Notes: generated from the sequence alone by a model not told the origin. Positions 52,023 to 63,725 are shown, counted from the stretch's first letter. The stretch is 64,000 nt of DNA from Argyresthia goedartella (GCA_949825045.1 OX463829.1:3720001-3784000); one strand, 5' to 3'. Numbers and translations are program-made.

Positions 52023-55000
52023 TTAGCCAGAATTGGGACGGTTCTAAGGGTCATTTCGATAGAGTAGATTTTGAAAAATGGCTACAAACCCTTAGAAACT
52101 TCTTCTCTAGTTTCAGAGTCGCCTCAATTCTGGATAGTAAACCAACAAAGGACAGTAGACCCTATATTTCCGTTAGAATCGGGGACATCCCTGCTTCTGG
52201 TCTACTCGATTCTGGATCTGCTGTCACTATTCTCGGCAATGATTCTCATAAATTATTGTCGGACCATGGTCTAAAAGTATTTACCGATGATTGTATCTCC
52301 GTGACTGCTGCTGGAGGCCAGTCCCTTCAAAGTATTGGCTACATCAATCTTCCCATTCACTTTGAAGAACAATTCCACATTATTAAGGGTTACGTGTTAC
52401 CAAATGTGGACAGCCCACTTATCCTAGGCATTGACTTTTGGCGGATTTTCAATATTTGTCCCAAATACTTAGGTAGCATCACCTTGTCCAACTCTTCTTT
52501 GGCAGAAATAAGTATCGACAAAAATGAGACTTTTATACAGTCTTACGATAATCTCTCTGATTCACAAAAGTCCACAGCCGATTCAATTGTCAGTCAATTC
52601 CAGGAAATCTCCACTGACAGTATGGGCCTTGGTAGAACTAGTCTTATAACTCACCATATCGATACTGGTGACTCTCAACCTATAAGACAACGTTACTATC
52701 GAATGTCACCTGAGAAGCAGCGAATTTTGGTAGAGCAAGTCGACGAAATGCTAGCGTTAGATGTAGTTGAACCTTGCGAGAGCGCTTGGTCGTCCCCTGT
52801 CCTCATTGTCTATAAAAAGAATGGACAACCTCGCTTTTGCCTCGACAGCCGTAAACTGAATTCGGTCACAAAAAAGGACGCATATAACCTACCCTATATA
52901 ACTGAAATATTAGACAACCTACGCGATGCAAAATTCTTATCTAGCGTAGATTTGTCGAAAGCGTTCTGGCAAATTCCAATAGCTCCAGAAGATCAAGACA
53001 AAACTGCATTCTATGTTCCAGGCAGAGGAACTCTCCGTTTTAAGACCACTGCTTTCGGTCTCACCAATGCCCCTGCCACTCAACAAAGGCTTGTCGATCT
53101 TCTGTTCGGGAATTTTGATCTAAAGGCGTTCGCATATTTAGATGATATTATTATCATCAGCAGCAGCTTTGAGGAACACGTGTCCTTACTACTAGGCGTG
53201 CTGCATAAATTAAAACAAGCGAACTTATCCATCAACCTTGAAAAATGCAAGTTCTTCAGAAATGAGTTGAAGTACTTGGGTTATGTTGTGGATGCGCATG
53301 GCCTTCGCACTGATCCTGAAAAAGTTGAGGCTATCCTTAATTTCCCAACACCCACAAAAAAAAAAAAGATCTTAAACGCTTCCTTGGAACAGCCACGTGG
53401 TACCGCCGTTTCGTCCCCAACTTTAGCACTATTGCCGGACCACTCAACCAGCTGACTTCAAGTAAGAAGAACGCACCCAAGTTTCAGTGGACAACTGAAG
53501 CTGATGATGCTTTTAATAAGCTAAAAGAGTGTCTTGTATCAGCCCCGGTTCTCTCTTGTCCCAATTACGATTTACCGTTCGAAGTACACACTGATGCGAG
53601 CAATTTTGGGATTGGTGCCATGCTCACACAAACGATTGATGGTAAAGAACATCCGATTGCATACATGAGTAGGGCGTTGTCGGGATCTGAGAAGAACTAC
53701 AGTATAACCGAGAGGGAGACGCTAGCAGTTTTAACCGCTCTAGAACACTGGCGGTGTTACTTGGAAAACGAAAAAACCTTTACCGTTTACACCGACCACT
53801 CCGCGCTCAAATGGTTCTTGTCACTGGACAACCCTACCGGAAGACTAGCACGCTGGTGTGTGAGGTTGTCTGCCTTTAATTTCGAACTTAAACATCGTCG
53901 TGGGGTCGATAATGTCATTCCAGATGCACTATCTCGTGCTTTCCCATGTGCTTCTATCAGTACGGTCAACTCTAATTTGACTACTACTGACACATGGTAC
54001 AAAAACATTTATAACGGTTGTTTAGAAAAGCCGAACCTCTTTCCTAACTACTTGATCGAAGGTGGTGCTCTCTATCGCCACTCCAAAAATAAGTGCGAAA
54101 TGATTTCGGAGTTTTCCTGGAAGGAAGTGGTGCCGAAAGAATTGCGTGACAGCGTCATAGAGGAGAATCATGCTGACCCTACTGCTGCTCACTTGGGTAT
54201 TTTCAAGACCTATCGACGCTTACTTCTTCGATACTACTGGCCGGGCATGCACCAAGACGTCGTACGTTTTGTTGGTTCTTGTTCAAAATGTCTCACTTAC
54301 AAACCACAAAACCATCCGACGCTGGGTACGATGGGTCGACCTAAACAATGCTCACGGCCGTTTCAAATGATATCCATTGATTTCATAGGTCCACTCCCGG
54401 TCAGTCGAAAGCAGAATAGTTATATTTTGGTCGTAACATGTTGCTTCTCAAAATATTGCCTTATTTTTCCCATGCGACGCGCTACTTCGGAAGCTGTCGT
54501 CAAGGCTCTGGAGGACTCTGTGTTTCTGGTCCACGGAATCCCACAGACAATATTCCTTGACAATGGTACCCAGTTTATTAGCTCGGTAACAAATACCCTC
54601 TTTAAGAAATACAAGATACCTAACGTATTCTTCTCTCCGAGATATACTCCACAAGTAAACACTGTCGAGCGCTATAACAAAACAATAGTTACATGTATTT
54701 CCACCTACGTGGACAATGACCACAGAACCTGGGACACTAATATTCCCAAAATACAGTATGCCATTAACAACTCCGTCAATGAAGCAACTGGCTACACTCC
54801 ATCGTTCCTCGTGTACGGACGAGAAACGGTTACTTGTGGTTCTCATTATACAGATAACGATCTGGGTGAGGAACTACTATTTCTGCCACGCGACATTTAC
54901 GCTGAAAATCTGGGTCACCTGTCAAAATATTTTGATAAGGTACAGGCATCTCTTTGGCACGCACATAAAAAAAATACGGCGCACTATAATCTTAGGCGGA

Positions 55001-55215
55001 AAGAGGCAGAATTCAGCGTAGGCGACATTGTCCTAAAACGTGCTTATGTCTTGAGTGATAAAGACAAGTACTTTAGTAAAAAGTTAGCGCCCAAATATAC
55101 CAAATGTCGCGTCTCCGCTAAGAAATCACCCTTGGTATACATTTTAGAGGATATGACGGGAAAGGACTTAGGCACCTGGCATGTTAAGGATCTAAAACTA
55201 GTTAAGAATATTTAG
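51995..55215 (+). CDS. pol: Pol polyprotein, one frame break at an A12 run
   Basis: Entered by -1 shift from gag. Order: protease (LLDSGSAVTIL at 52202-52228; LILGIDF), RT (SSPVLIVYKKNGQPRFCLDS, AFWQIPIAPEDQDKTAFY, catalytic YLDD at 53135-53146), RNase H (HTDASNFGIGAML, YTDHSALKWFL), H2C2 finger (HLGIFKTYRRLL...CSKCLTY), integrase (Asp in SIDFIGPLP, Asp in FLDNGTQF, Glu in NTVERYN) and a basic C-terminus. The frame to 53455 changes at AAAAAAAAAAAA (53356-53367): the region after it lies one frame back (-1). All catalytic residues are present. PR-RT-RH-IN order makes it Ty3/gypsy. The break may be real, a homopolymer length error, or slippage. Confidence 0.9.
52013..52019 (+). promoter_or_regulatory. 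-1 ribosomal frameshift heptamer A AAA AAC
   Basis: In the gag frame the codons are CAA AAA AAC TAA, so the heptamer A AAA AAC is in the exact X XXY YYZ register. Slipping back one base enters the pol frame (...Lys-Leu-Ile-Ser-Gln-Asn-Trp). The same heptamer drives gag-pro shifting in mouse mammary tumour virus. No downstream pseudoknot was modelled. Confidence 0.85.
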
Positions 55216-55271
55216 AATTAGGTTTTGGATTTTCATTACGTATGAAAACCCTTTACTGGGCGAGGGGGTAT

Positions 55272-56620
55272 TGTAACGTTGTAAGTTACCGTTGTCTTCA
55301 CTCTATCATTAACTGGTCTTATTTTAAATTTAAGTAGTAATTCTCTTAATAAAACTACCAAATGAGGCTAGTAATCACAGTATTAATTTTCACGCGCTGT
55401 ACTAGCAACATTCCACTGTTGACAACTCACTCGCTCTGCTATGATTGGCCCGTTTTAAACTAACTAGCCGTGACCGCAACTTGACTTTGCGGCGCCGGGT
55501 CATTCCGAAAACTCACTCAGCACTATACGCACGTCCGTCCTACTGGCGCTCTGTAACGGTCCCTTTTTACCGTACGCCGACGAACGACTCTAAACAGTAA
55601 TTACTTACGTTTAATCATAACGTACTACTAGTAGTTACGTTTTAGTTTTGTCTGTGCTTCATATTAACCCCGATTGAGGTGAGTGGTGAAAGATACTGTT
55701 TTAAAATCATCTTACCGTTAGGTACTTTCGGGCTTACTCATTTGTGTCCAGAATCATCTCATTTCATTTATTGCTTGTTGCGTTTTATTCCTTTTTTAGA
55801 CTCGCTAATTATTATTTCGCGATATTCACATCGCATTGTAACGCAAATTGCTACCCGCTTTTAGACACGCGTTAGTGTGTCTTGGCTTCTTATAGAATGT
55901 CTGGAAAATATGTTCAGCTTACTAAATTATACTAGCTACCTTTTTGTGTGGAAATTGTTGATTGTTACCGGCAGATTTCATATTTGGGCATTTCATAAAA
56001 TGTCCGGATTGTTTGCATAATGTCCCAAGTGAGGTCTGCCGATAAACAAATAAATATCCTTTTTTCATATATAGAAATAATTAATGTTACCGGCAGATTG
56101 CACATTTGGACATTTTGTAGAATGTCCGATTATTTGTAAAATGTCCCAAGTGGGGTCTGCCGATAACAAATATGAATGCTTGCTTGTTTTTATTCCTAGC
56201 ACTGTATTTTCCTTTGTATATGTAACTCCGTTCTGATTGTTACCACCACGACAACACTATTCTTTTCTTGGCGGGTGGAGCATTCGGACGGAGTGCAGTA
56301 ACAGATGTTAAAGGAGGAACGGTTTCGAATTCCAGTTCGGGGTTCCTGGCACCTCTTCGGGATCACCGCTTTTTCCTGACTAACCTACGGTTTCCCGGTT
56401 CCTGACACCGCTTCGGGCTAATCTGCTTCCCTGCTCCGGCTGCATTCGGACCGTTACTTCTCCGACGTCAGCGGCACTCCGACTACGGCAAAACCCGCAG
56501 GGAAGATTCGTTGCTGCGTAACCAGGGTCAGACTACATTTGGAGAACCCACGTTAAATAAAATTTCTTGTTGGCTACCTATTTGGAATCTTTTTATTCCT
56601 CTCCAAGTAGGGACGTCACA
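55272..56620 (+). repeat. 3' LTR of the young gypsy element
   Basis: Same length and, in the parts compared, same sequence as 48896-50244. Preceded by the G-rich PPT at 55258-55271. Confidence 0.92.
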
Positions 56621-56681
56621 GTATGCCATCTGTTAAACAATTATTTGAAAATATATTCACAGTTTTGTAAAATATATACAG

Positions 56682-57030
56682 GGGCATATGAAAAAATCCA
56701 TTTCTGTTTGCTGAACAACACAGGCATTGAGAAGAGTCAGTGCCTGGAGAAGTGGGCGCGTGACGAGTGTGCTCTGTACGAACAACACCCGTAGCGTATG
56801 TAAGGACATAACTTGATTTTTGCTACTCCGTATGAGAAAAGGTGTGATGCTATGTTATGTTAGGTTAATAAGCTAGTGATGATGTTTTTAGGGCATTCAT
56901 TAGAACAAGTAAATGAAATGAAATTAGTTAAAAACTAGCTTACTTTTGTACTTAAATCTCGTTTTAAATACCGCTCAATGCCCAGAACATATTGTGAGAA
57001 TATAATTCAAATAAAAAGTGTTTAATTTCC
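56682..57030 (+). CDS. Candidate terminal exon of an unidentified host gene
   Basis: TATATACAG at 56673-56681 fits a splice acceptor. The following frame, GC-richer than its surroundings, encodes AYEKIHFCLLNNTGIEKSQC and LEKWARDECALYEQHP, ending at TAG 56792-56794. AATAAA lies at 57010-57015, about 215 bp downstream. Three Cys and codon choice (CTG, GAG, CGT) look host-like. I do not recognise the protein; the upstream exons are not in view. The retrotransposon's 3' LTR ends only 61 bp upstream of the exon, so it would lie in the preceding intron. Confidence 0.4.
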
Positions 57031-57535
57031 GTTTTGTGTTCTCCCTCGCCGAGTTGGTGCCGATTCCTTTGTTTAGCAGACGTCGGAATTAAAAGATAAA
57101 CGGTCTGTTATCTAAATAAACATCCTGCTATCCGGCAAAATGTACGTAAGAGCAAATATAGGGTGTAATGGAAAGATTTAATCATTTGAACTTTTATTGT
57201 GAATTTTTCTTACTATGTTTTCCACCATCGTCGTTGGAACAGAGATGTGAAAAATGCAGTTTTAATTGCCAATTTTTTGACAGCTCATAAAAAATAAAAT
57301 AAAGTACAACAGTTCCGAATTTGGCATTGGATGTCGTTGGCGAGACATGGTTTTTATTTATTTCATACTAGTGGCCAGTTTAAAAGATATGTACACCTTG
57401 AAACGAATTGCTATTTAGAAGATGTTTAAGTAAGGCAAAGCTTGCCCGTGATGAAACCAAAGAACAAGAAATATCACTTCTCAACAAAAAATAAAATACT
57501 TTGTTGTTTTAGTTGGTATCGTCAAATTTCTCTTC
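57031..57535. other. No gene recognised
   Basis: AT-rich flank without long ORF or repeat motif. Confidence 0.35.
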
Positions 57536-57539
57536 GCGT

Positions 57540-57815
57540 TATCCTCTGATTACCCTTCATCTCACATTCTTTAGTTACTACAATCCTGGCTATTCTTTCG
57601 CACCTTTGTGACTTTATTCCTCAACTGACGTTTGTTTTCAAACCGAAATCCTGTGCGGAATCATCGAATATTATGGAAGGAAAAATTCATCATCCTTGCG
57701 TTGTTAAATTCTGTAAAAAAGTGGTACTCACGTTTTCCCTAGTGACGAAATATAGTTAGGGTTCAAGCAATTGAACAAGTAGAACCTAAATTGACCATAG
57801 CAAGAAAGTAAGGGC
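57540..57815 (+). pseudogene. Second, decayed THAP-exon copy
   Basis: MEGKIHHPCVVKFCKKVV starts at 57673 and parallels MEKKPNRPCVVRFCKKNG of the 18064 exon; upstream CTGGCTATTCTTTCG and CAACTGACGTTTG are shared with the 5' region of that copy. The reading shifts after CKK, and the Arg-Arg-x-x-Trp and C-x-x-H parts are lost or scrambled (QAIEQVEPKLTIARK in another frame). Not functional. Confidence 0.6.
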
Positions 57816-58550
57816 ACAGAATAAGTAAGTGTGGGTTTATACTCTCACAGGTATAGCTACAAAGCTCAACAACGAATTCACGATATGTCATCACACAGAC
57901 ATATTAGATATAATGTACATCTGAATCCTTTCTTTCTAACACAGGCATCGTGATTTTTTCTTTGAGCTTCTTGGCTATATATGTATGGTTCTATTCTATG
58001 TATACCCTATTATTAATTTATTCCAGACCCATAAATGAAAGCAATGGTGAATCATCGCCATCTGTCAAATCTTTCAGAAGTATTTAATATGCTGTACTAG
58101 CTGTCACCAAACCCCCTAATCATTATAAGGATTTAAAAAAGAAACTGTCATGGCCTATATCGGCACGAAAAGTAATCTCTTTTCTCTCGTTACTGTCTTT
58201 CATAAAATTATTGCCTAAAATGTATTCAACCGTTTTTGCCTGACTGAATAACAAACATCTAAACTCACTCACGAACTCTTACATTTATAACATGTTGTTT
58301 TTTTGCAATCTGAACCCGAAACAACCTGTATTACACATTTGCTGAAATGCATTTTCCTCCCGTATTTTGCCAGTTGGTGCACGAAGTGCTAAATGTTTGA
58401 TTTCGTTGAATGTCGTTCTATGTTTTTGATTCGAGATTCTGTCTGAATAGCGACCAGTTTTGAAAACTCTTTTTTGTCAAGACCTTACGAATCCCTCCCT
58501 CTTTCTATTGGATAAGAATACTGACTCTTAAAAATAATGTATGGTAAACC
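57816..58550. other. No gene recognised
   Basis: AT-rich with no motif identified. Confidence 0.35.
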
Positions 58551-58790
58551 CATCCTGCTAATATTATAAACTAGCTGCCTTTGCTTACGCGTTATTCGAT
58601 TTCTTATAGCTCACGTCAAGAGAACTGGCCGCTTCTAATTATAGACGAGAAAACGAAATTCAAAATTAGAATTGTACCTCCTGATACGTCTACAATTTTC
58701 ATAGAAATCTTCGTAGAAAAAGTTTATGAGTTTGTGTCTTTGGTTGTTTGTACTCATATCACGCAAATAATTTATAAACCAGATTAACAA
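58551..58790 (+). mobile_element. Helitron-like 5' end
   Basis: CCATCCTGCTAATATTATAA followed by ACTAGCTGCCTTTGC resembles the 5' terminus of lepidopteran non-autonomous Helitrons (TCCT-x-CTAATATTATAAA). A 68-codon frame follows without domain. The 3' end was not found. Confidence 0.4.
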
Positions 58791-58984
58791 AGGGATATTA
58801 TCAGTGCAGCATCAAAAGATTTCTTAAGCACATGCAACCTAGCGTCTTTTTTGTATGTAGGATATGGGTTAATCATCTATGATGTTAATTTACCATCTTT
58901 ACTTCCGCAACAGAATATCCACCGCAAATTCACAAACAACAATTTAAATAACTACGAATACGATCCAAAAACAAAACGCCGGTT

Positions 58985-59333
58985 CGGCTGTATGGCTGTT
59001 TTGTAAGTAAAGCAATCCAGAAGCGACGTTTATTTCTCGACAATGCGCCTGCACACTCCTTGAACAAGACAAGGGTCTTTCTAGACACTACGCCGATTAT
59101 TTTTTGGGTCATCCGCCTTAAAGTCCTTTTGGCATCATGCGACTTCTTCTTGTTTCCAAAAATTCAATATCAGCTCAAAGAGATACAGTTTTCACCGCCG
59201 GCAGAAGCGCTCAAATTGGCGTTCGAGATGGCTGTAGAAGAAGTATCAGCAGCAGACTGGAAAAAGTGCGTCGGAAATTGGTTTCGACGCATGCAAGGGT
59301 GTTTGGTGTATCGTTTGCCAAATTAAAATAGCA
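58985..59333 (+). pseudogene. Mariner transposase C-terminal remnant
   Basis: RRLFLDNAPAHS (second catalytic Asp context), then CDFFLFPKIQYQLKEIQF (third Asp context; the usual Ser-Pro-Asp before it is lost) and VSAADWKKCVGNWFRRMQ. A shift or deletion lies between the blocks. It belongs to a different subfamily from the copy at 31129. N-terminal half absent. Confidence 0.75.
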
Positions 59334-59754
59334 GATAGAAGGGGTCATTTGATATCTCCTAGGTCTACAAAAAAAAGTTTTAGCCCAACGGATGTTTTTA
59401 TTTTAACATTTTAACTTTTTTGAAAAATCCTCCAGAATTACTCTTTTAATCTTGAATAAATAAAAAAGTTATTAATAAAACTTGCAATTATTTACTGTTC
59501 TTGGTTGTGTAATGTTGTTCGTCTTTTGTATTCAAAAATAATGGAAATTAACATCTATTTTTTTTTACTCACAATTTTTTTTTTCAAGAAGTGAAATTCG
59601 GTCACGAATCATCTTTGACTTGCAATAAAAAAACTAAACAAGGCTTTTTGCTTGAAAGTTTAAAAAAACGTTTGCTGGTCTATCTTTTTTCTTATAATGT
59701 ACAATAATACCATAAAAACCATTATTAACTTCATTAATTTGTCAACTTTATTTA
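59334..59754. other. No gene recognised
   Basis: AT-rich flank, T- and A-runs; no motif. Confidence 0.35.
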
Positions 59755-59865
59755 ACGGGCGGGAGAGCGATACTCTTATCGCTGATTTCGAGAAGTTTTC
59801 GGTGGACTGGGTTGTTAAGGTAAGCCTTTGCCCAGCAGTGGGAGACTACCCAGAAAAAAAGCTTT
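59755..59865 (+). pseudogene. Non-LTR polyprotein end fragment
   Basis: GWVVKVSLCPAVGDYPEKKL followed by a stop; the nucleotide run TTTGCCCAGCAGTGGGA is typical of the last codons of lepidopteran RTE-like elements. Very short. Confidence 0.4.
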
Positions 59866-59977
59866 AATTGGCGCGTTTTTCAAACATTTGTTTTTTTCGT
59901 GTTTGTGTTTTGTATTCTTTGTGTTTTTCGATTCAGCGCCGCGAACCTTTTATTGCTATGGTTTTGATGATTACATA

Positions 59978-61025
59978 ATGTCTACATTATCTAATGAAGA
60001 ATACGTGAACATCTTCATGGCTTATGGAAGCGCTAATGGTGTTGCACGAGAAGCGTAAAGAATTTATCAAGAAAGATTTCCTAACAGGCGCTTACGTTCC
60101 CGCCACACATTTCAAAACACATACCGACGCTTATGCGAAACTGGCATTTTAAGGTGTAGTGGACCTAGAGGGATAGTGATTCGACATAACGTCGAATTGG
60201 ACAAACAGATTTTGGCGCTGTTCTCGGAACAACCGACCAGGAGCATTTGGAAACTGCTCTATTGCTGGACATTTCAATCTGGAAGGTGTGGAAGGTTCTT
60301 CGGCAAAATGACAAACATGCATTTCATTACACTCCTGTACAAGGTATGCACATTTTTTACAGAATTAAGTTGGTTCAACTAACATCACATTGCCTGAAAC
60401 CCTACGGTAGTGTACTTACTTCTTATTTTAATTATCTACATGTTGACAATAAATAATGCGTTCACATCCGCATTGTACAGGTATTGAAGATAACGACTTT
60501 GGGATACGTGTACGGTGTTGTCGTTTTCTGCTGCACACAGACCTGGAGAATCGTGACTTCAAAAAGTATCCTGTGGTCAGACGAGTCCAAATTTACAAAA
60601 GAGGCAATTCTAAATCTCCACAATCTGCACCACAGGTCATCGAAAGGACAGAACCCACGGGTCAAAATACAGAGGCGTTTCCAAAAGAGATTCAATATCA
60701 ATGTTTAGGCAAGAGTCGTTGGAAATGAAGTCATTGTACTACACTTTTTACCCGATATTCTGGATGGGGAAAATAACTTAGATTTTTTAGTCAATGTCCT
60801 ACCAGAATTGTTGGCAGTGGTGCCACTTTTCAATGAAGACAAAGCTGTCGTCTTCCAGCAAGACGGTTGTCCAGCTCACTGGAAAACTGTAGTCAGGGAA
60901 CAATTGGATAATGTTTTCCCAAATTCGTGGATAGGGAGGGATGGACCTATTCCATGGCCTCCACGTTCTCCAGAGCCTCTGGACTTTCAAGTCTGGGGAC
61001 TTTTTTGTGGACCGAGGAGATAGAA
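59978..61025 (+). pseudogene. Tc1/mariner-group transposase with DUF4817-type N-terminus
   Basis: ATG 59978 gives MSTLSNEEYVNIFMAYGSANG and VAREA, then TAA (60056-60058) with the frame continuing RIYQERFPNRRLRSRHTFQN and RRLCETGILR: the DUF4817 helix-turn-helix. After a shift, IWKVWKVLRQNDKHAFHYTP. After a scrambled stretch (60350-60500) come WSDESKFTKEAILNLHNLHH (first Asp), VVFQQDGCPAHWK (second Asp) and WPPRSPEPLDFQVWG (third acidic position). At least one stop and three shifts. TIRs were not found. Confidence 0.75.
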
Positions 61026-62092
61026 AATGACTTCTTCTTTCCACCATTTTATAAAAACTGGTGGAGTGTTCTTCGAAAAGATGTAATAAGTTTTTTGTAC
61101 ACGTTTCTGAGTGTCCCTTAACAATAAAATATAATTTATGATGCGCTACCGATAAATATTTTAGCATCAAAATTGATAACTCAGCTGTCAATTTTGTAAT
61201 TGGGTTTTTTATATATTTTAGAGATCAGCAGCTGTCCGGTAATAAAATCAAATTCTAGCCTCAAAATTAGTTACTGAATTTATTTTTTGAACAACTAAAT
61301 AAATAAATCTTATTATTTTGTCATGAAAATTTGCATGTTTTTCGACGATTTCAGGTCGAATAGAATAAAAAGTCTGAGCAGGGCAATTTCCTAGGCAGTC
61401 CTTTAGATGTTAGTCCCAGATTTTTATATAGTTAGTATAGTAGATTCAGTGATAAATTACTTATGCTAATGTATACAAAAAGAGATTATTATTTCAAATT
61501 TATTTGCTACAGAATTATCACGATGCTGAGTTATATTAAGTTGAGCTTGTATATGGCGCTTAAAACTTAATACTGACCTATTAATTGACTGGAAAATTAA
61601 TCAATTTTGAAGATGATATTTTTAAAAAGCTGCATTGAATAACAGATAGGACACTTTTTGCCCCGGTTAAGATTGGCGAGTTTGCGGGGAGTGTAAAATT
61701 ATGTACCTATTCGTTAACCTATTCATATTATTCAATGTAAGAATTCTAAAATAGTATTTCCCAATATTCTTTGATAAATATACAGAGATAGCAGAAACAG
61801 GAGAATAGAAAAGTGACGAGGAGATGCAAATTATATTGTCTTAACCAGTCATCTGTAGGGCCATAAAAAATGGTGAACCTTGTTGCTTGGGTATAAAGAT
61901 AAAACCTATGAAAAATAAAAACCGGATTCCTGTCGCTCCCACAGGATATTTGAGATAACTTGTGATAAATGTCTTTATTCATAAATAAGAGTAAGGGATG
62001 GAGTACACTTGGCTTGTTTATTTGTTTGAGTATATTTTCATCATCATCATCAATCAGCCCACATTCAGATAGAGTATGTTTTACTTTTACTT
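61026..62092. other. No gene recognised
   Basis: AT-rich; open frames up to 78 codons (61746-61982, minus) without domain. ATCATCATCATCA simple repeat at 62040. Confidence 0.35.
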
Positions 62093-62386
62093 TTTTAGGG
62101 TTCCTTGTCCGAAGGGTGCCAAATGGGACTCAAAATATAATGATCTATATGTGATTTTATAAATTAAAGGTGGTCCCCATGCAGGGGACATGTTAAACAT
62201 TTATAATATGCCTGTGATCATCGATAATATACCTGTGATAATTCCAAACGCAACCGGTTTGACGTTGGGTCCGTAATATGTGGCGACTGGTATTGAGCCC
62301 AAGTTCGGACATATATTTTTAACCATTACGTTTTTTGTACGATATTACGGAACCCTACGTGTGCGAATCCGACCCGCACTTGACCG
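62093..62386. mobile_element. Diverged 'AGGGTTCC' MITE copy
   Basis: TTTTTAGGGTTCCTTGTCCG at the left, then CGGAACCCTACGTGTGCGAA and GACCCGCACTTGACCG at the right, parallel 35887-36328 with an altered interior. A SINE starts directly at its right border. Confidence 0.65.
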
Positions 62387-62760
62387 TGACGACCGTATTG
62401 ACGATCTCTGTGGCGTTGCGGTTCGAGGCTCTGCCTCCCAAGCGAGAGGTTCCCGGTTCGAATCCCGGCTGGGGTGGAAGAAAAAAGTATAGGATAATGC
62501 AAATGCATTATTTTTCCCTTATTAAAAAAAAAAACACAAAAAGAGAAAAAAAAATAGGATGTTTATATGTGTGCGAAGTCGCTGTTTATGGTAACTGCGA
62601 CGCAGGGTATCCTAGTGTGGGCCCAAAAGCAATGTACGTGCGTGTATATAAATGTTATGTTATTATATTTGTTTATATTTGTTATATGTGTTGTATATTT
62701 GTTATATATATTTGTATTTGTATTTGTATTTGCTTTTGTTATAAAATATAAGATATAAGA
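62387..62760 (+). mobile_element. tRNA-derived SINE, copy D
   Basis: A-box-like TCTGTGGCGTTGCGG at 62407-62421 and B-box GGTTCGAATCC at 62455-62465, followed by CGGCTGGGGTGG. The body holds ATCCTAGTGTGGGCCCAAAA and GCAATGTACGTGCG and ends in ATTTGT-type microsatellite (62680-62735). The most complete copy of the family here. Confidence 0.75.
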
Positions 62761-63024
62761 TGTTTATTCATAAATTTCATTACATGTCAATAACAGGTAC
62801 ATATGTAGTTCCTGTTCCTTATATGTAGTTCCTACCACACTCATGGATATAATAATTATAATAATGCTGAAGAGACATGATTGCAAAAATTACATGCCAT
62901 TTAATTTGCGACATTTTTAGTAATACATATTACTAAATACCTGAACTATATTAGTGCCACAATCTGACCGAAATGTCAAGAAATAAAGCGTGTCTTGATA
63001 AAATTAGTCCGCGACTCCAAATTC
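62761..63024. other. No gene recognised
   Basis: TATGTAGTTCCT occurs twice (62803 and 62822). Otherwise AT-rich without ORF. Confidence 0.35.
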
Positions 63025-63120
63025 CAAATATCTTTATTACTGTAGATATTTACATATACTTAGCAATCGTAATTTTTTGCCAATTTTCTACATTGGACCA
63101 CTGTGGGAGAAGACTTACAG
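63025..63120 (-). repeat. 3' UTR of the 9722-10300 RT family
   Basis: TTATTACTGTAGATATTTAC, TTAGCAATCGTAATTTTTTG and CATTGGACCACTGTGGG match 9760-9835 in order and orientation. Confidence 0.65.
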
Positions 63121-63214
63121 CACTACCTACATTTTCATGTACTGTTGATGCCTGCAACTTCATCTGGGTGTTCCTAGGAATTACCATTTACTGAGGTAAG
63201 GAGGGTAACGTTCT

Positions 63215-63353
63215 TCTGGTGCAGTCGGATAAAAAGTATTCTTTATGTTAATCTAGCTCATAAACTATCTCTGATGAAATTGATTGAGGCACAAACACAC
63301 AAACATCCAAACATCTAAACATTGCTACTTTCACATTCATAATATTAGTTGTA
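63215..63353 (-). mobile_element. Helitron-like non-autonomous fragment
   Basis: Read on the minus strand: ACTAATATTATGAATGTGAA, GTTTGTGCCTCAATCA, GAGCTAGATTAACAT and CTTTTTATCCGAC. Parallels 30266-30445 (+). Confidence 0.55.
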
Positions 63354-63399
63354 TTCGCGCCGTGGCCGAATATTCGATAAGCACTATTCGTTGACTGAA

Positions 63400-63560
63400 A
63401 AAACACCACACAAGACTTGAAAAAAATCCACAGGTCTTGGATGTTTACATGTTTGTAATGTCACTGTTTCTGGTTCCCCCGTTACAGGGTATTCTAGTGT
63501 GGGGCCAAAAGCAATGTATGTGCCTGTATTTAAATGTTATGTTATGATATGGTTATAATT
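63400..63560 (+). repeat. SINE 3' body, copy E
   Basis: CAGGTCTTGGATGTTTACAT, then GGGTATTCTAGTGTGGGGCC and GCAATGTATGTGCCTGT. Same body as copies B and D. The A/B boxes upstream are lost. Confidence 0.65.
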
Positions 63561-63569
63561 AAACAATGC

Positions 63570-63725
63570 AAACCTAGAGTCACGGCTTTTTCCAAACGGT
63601 GTGACAGAGACACAGCCTCGATTAGCCGGTCATTCAATGTATATGTGTTCAATGGTTGGCAGGGGTTTAGCTCATCGACGCATCTGTGGATATATTAAAG
63701 TTCCTCACGATGTTTTCGACCACCG
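63570..63725 (+). repeat. Lepidopteran dispersed repeat (CCTCACGATGTT family), copy 2
   Basis: GGTGTGACAGAGACACAGCC, GGGTTTAGCTCATCGAC and GTTCCTCACGATGTTTTC in the same order as 39595-39750, with substitutions and short gaps. Confidence 0.55.

Larger units (their letters stand above)
48896..56620 (+). mobile_element. Young Ty3/gypsy retrotransposon with 1,349-bp LTRs
   Basis: LTRs 48896-50244 and 55272-56620 have equal length, start TGTAACG and end GTCACA. I saw no difference in the stretches compared, and the 6,376-bp offset never changes. PBS TGGCGCCCAACGTGG at 50246-50260; PPT GGGCGAGGGGGTAT at 55258-55271. Gag and pol are joined through a -1 frameshift site. No env ORF. The only lesion I see is at an A12 run within pol. 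No clean 4-6 bp target duplication is visible (left ATTAT, right GTATG). Confidence 0.93.
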
